DNA of 64,000 nt from Anthoceros angustus (taxonomy: Eukaryota; Streptophyta; Anthocerotopsida; Anthocerotales; Anthocerotaceae): positions 434,001-498,000 of the forward strand of contig MU008194.1 in assembly GCA_010909165.1 (NCBI GenBank), given 5' to 3'. This document shows, piece after piece, positions 62,101 to 64,000 of this stretch (its first letter is position 1; every line of letters starts with the position of its first letter). The notes beneath the pieces are model-generated. The model was not told where the DNA came from. It saw only the letters and a list, made by a program, of their open reading frames with translations, and did not search any database. Made by a program: the position numbers and the translations under genes.

Positions 62101-63801
62101 CTATGGAGATGGATCAGCAGGCAACGTAGGACTCTGGGAACAGATGCCCAAGCTGTGCAGCTGTAGTAGTTTCGAGGGGGCATCGCATAGACCTGTTGAG
62201 ACGAGAAGCAATCACAAGGATGTGAATGACTCGATCAGTACGAAGACGGTAAGGATGACGAGGTGACCAAGAGACGAGATCAGATGTACTAGAACCTGCG
62301 CACATGGGGATGTCCCAGACGGCGACAGATGTGGCACGACACTCGGGGTCACACAGTGCTCGGTTATCTTCATACTCAACATTCTTGGCCAGCATCCATA
62401 CACCCATGGTGACATCGTCGCTCTTGAATATCCTGAGACTGGGGACCCATGGTAACGCAGTCAGTCATGTCCGCTGCCTGAAAGAAAGAAAGCTTAGCTT
62501 GCTGCAAGAGTGGCAAGGTGAAGCTCTGTGAATACCTGTCGTTTCTAGCTGATGCCAAGGAAGCTGCAACTGCAGCAGAGAGGGCATAGATAGGACCATA
62601 GGCATGATAGAAGTATTCGGAGCCTAGCATGTACGCGAGGGGCTCATACCTGCATACGCACAAAGCAGGGTTACGCTGGCAATGATAGTGCGGCACGACA
62701 ACAACGAGTGCGCTCTCGACATGGAAGTACCATGTAGCACCTGGCTCCCTCACAACAGGTCCATTTTTCATGCAGCCCAGATAGGTCCGAGGCGAGGTTC
62801 TGTCCTTGGCCAGAAGTGTGGACAACCTGTCTGCACCAGCAATGAACCTGAGTTGCACATCACACATAGGGCAGCCCTTCCCAGACTTTGCGACATGTCA
62901 CAGACGCTGTTGAGAGCATGCCAGGGCAATTCACCGGTACGGACGTAGATGTTGTCATCCGCCTTGACGTAAAAATCAGCATCGAAGAGCTTGTACGCAG
63001 CCTTGAGGAAAGCCAACCTGCAACACCAATATCAAGTCAGCCTCCCTGCAACATCCAACCCAACAACTATCCTACTCCGGATCCACATCACCCATCGCCA
63101 TACTCACTCACGTTTTATACGACTGCATATCGCTCGATTCCTCAACATCAACAACCATGAAGTCATTGAAAGTCTCCACCTCCGCCTGCAACGCGGCCGC
63201 CTTCTCAGCATCCTTCGTCGACCCAATCACGAACCTGATCACCAGCCCAGTAGCCTCCTCCAACCTGGAACCGCCCACCACCCATCACCTCCCTGCATAC
63301 TAAAACGCTCACACCCCACATCCCCACCCGCGCATTCTCGCTCCAGGGAGAGAAGGGATACCTGGCAATACCTTCAGGCGTCCCGGGCACCCAGGTCTCT
63401 CTCAGAGCCTTCCTCCTAGCCAGAGCCTCGAACCCAGTATGAATCCCCACCACCCCCAGCACCTTCCGCCTGACACTACTCACCCCACCCTCCGCCTCCA
63501 GCATCTCCGCAATCACCATAGCATCCACCTCGTCGGTCAGAGCAGCAGCACTCACACTCCTCCCCCCAGCACCCACGCCCCTCGCCCCACCCACCGCGCC
63601 CGACCCCACCTGGCTCCCGCAATCCAGCTCCAGCGGCCCCCAGACTAGCAGCAGAAAGGAGAAGACGGAGAACCCCAGTACCGCCGCAGTGGGCACCCGC
63701 GCCCCGATCCCCCATGGCGGGTGTAGGAGCCCCCTCGCTACCCACCTGCTGCCCTCCAATCCTGCCTGCTTCCGAAACACCAAGACAGCCGGTGGCATCA
63801 C
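62101..63801 (-). CDS. HPGT: GT31 hydroxyproline O-galactosyltransferase (HPGT type)
   Basis: HPGT enzymes add the first galactose to hydroxyproline in arabinogalactan proteins, in the ER/Golgi. Seven exons (63362-63801, 63112-63264, 62935-63017, 62731-62830, 62536-62649, 62296-62438, 62101-62192) join in phase to 374 residues. The protein is type II: a signal anchor at about 35-52 ([20 protein letters not shown]), then [20 protein letters not shown]. The metal-binding motif reads [12 protein letters not shown] where family members usually have [47 protein letters not shown] and AVWDIPMC follow. It lacks a galectin domain, separating it from GALT2-6. The ATGs at 63801 and 63798 are adjacent. 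Donor choice in exon 3 (62935) restores the conserved [11 protein letters not shown]. Confidence 0.9.
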
Positions 63802-64000
63802 ACCGTCCGCTTGCCCAATCCCTCAGTGCTTGCTCTCTTCACACGCAGAGCGTCTGCCATCCACAGCCCAATCCTCCCGCACTCCACATCTCCACACCAG
63901 GCCCTCTGCTTCTGCGAAGCACATCAGAAAGCAACCCGCATCCTCCTTCTCCTTCTCCTTCTCCTTGTCCTTCCCGAAGCGTCGGGCCTGCTTCAAATAA
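63802..64000 (-). promoter_or_regulatory. 5' region of the galactosyltransferase with a CTCCTT tract
   Basis: Upstream of the HPGT-type start, CTCCTT units repeat at about 63938-63973. On the transcript strand this is a purine-rich GAAGGA tract, as often seen in plant 5' leaders. The window ends here. Confidence 0.4.

Overview
This is eukaryotic nuclear DNA from a land plant. Every clear gene is split by GT-AG introns, mostly 80-300 bp, and the families are plant ones: a BIG5-type ARF-GEF, wall-associated-type receptor kinases, a plastid NFU1-type scaffold, a hydroxyproline galactosyltransferase and PLS-class PPR remnants. An NME7 gene, a ciliary protein, points to a lineage with motile sperm (bryophyte, lycophyte or fern). 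I cannot name the species.

Layout. 1-6.3 kb: BIG5-type ARF-GEF (-), running off the left edge. 6.6-8.5 kb: decayed PPR gene (-). 9.2-11.7 kb: broken reverse-transcriptase retroelement (+). 11.7-15.4 kb: AT-rich repeats. 15.4-16.4 kb: GC-rich island in front of receptor kinase A (+, 16.4-18.8 kb). 19.4-22.5 kb: DIM1 rRNA methyltransferase (-) head to head with UCH37 deubiquitinase (+). 23.3-25.9 kb: receptor kinase B (+). 28-32.7 kb: NME7 (-) head to head with SRP9 (+). 32.9-59 kb: tandem array of receptor kinases C, D and E (all -). A 12-kb nest of mobile elements (38.5-50 kb) splits it between C and D, and an LTR-like insert (55.5-56.3 kb) lies between D and E. 59.9-61.6 kb: NFU1-type protein with an N-terminal GIY-YIG-like region (-). 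62.1-63.8 kb: GT31 galactosyltransferase, HPGT type (-).

The main point of interest is the receptor-kinase group. Four intact-looking genes and one pseudogene within 43 kb join a phytocyanin (plastocyanin/early-nodulin-like) ectodomain, single in A and B and double in C and D, to a transmembrane segment and a kinase. The domains keep the structural cysteines but lack the copper-binding Cys/His set. The C and D linkers are rich in Ala-Pro and Ser-Pro, as in arabinogalactan proteins. Kinase A has lost the HRD aspartate. I know of no standard receptor-kinase class with this ectodomain, so it may be a lineage-specific apoplastic receptor family spreading by tandem duplication.

Exon borders were worked out by hand from reading frame, splice signals and remembered family sequences. 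Internal phases close in every gene called intact. First exons (NME7) and linker exons (kinase B) are the least certain.
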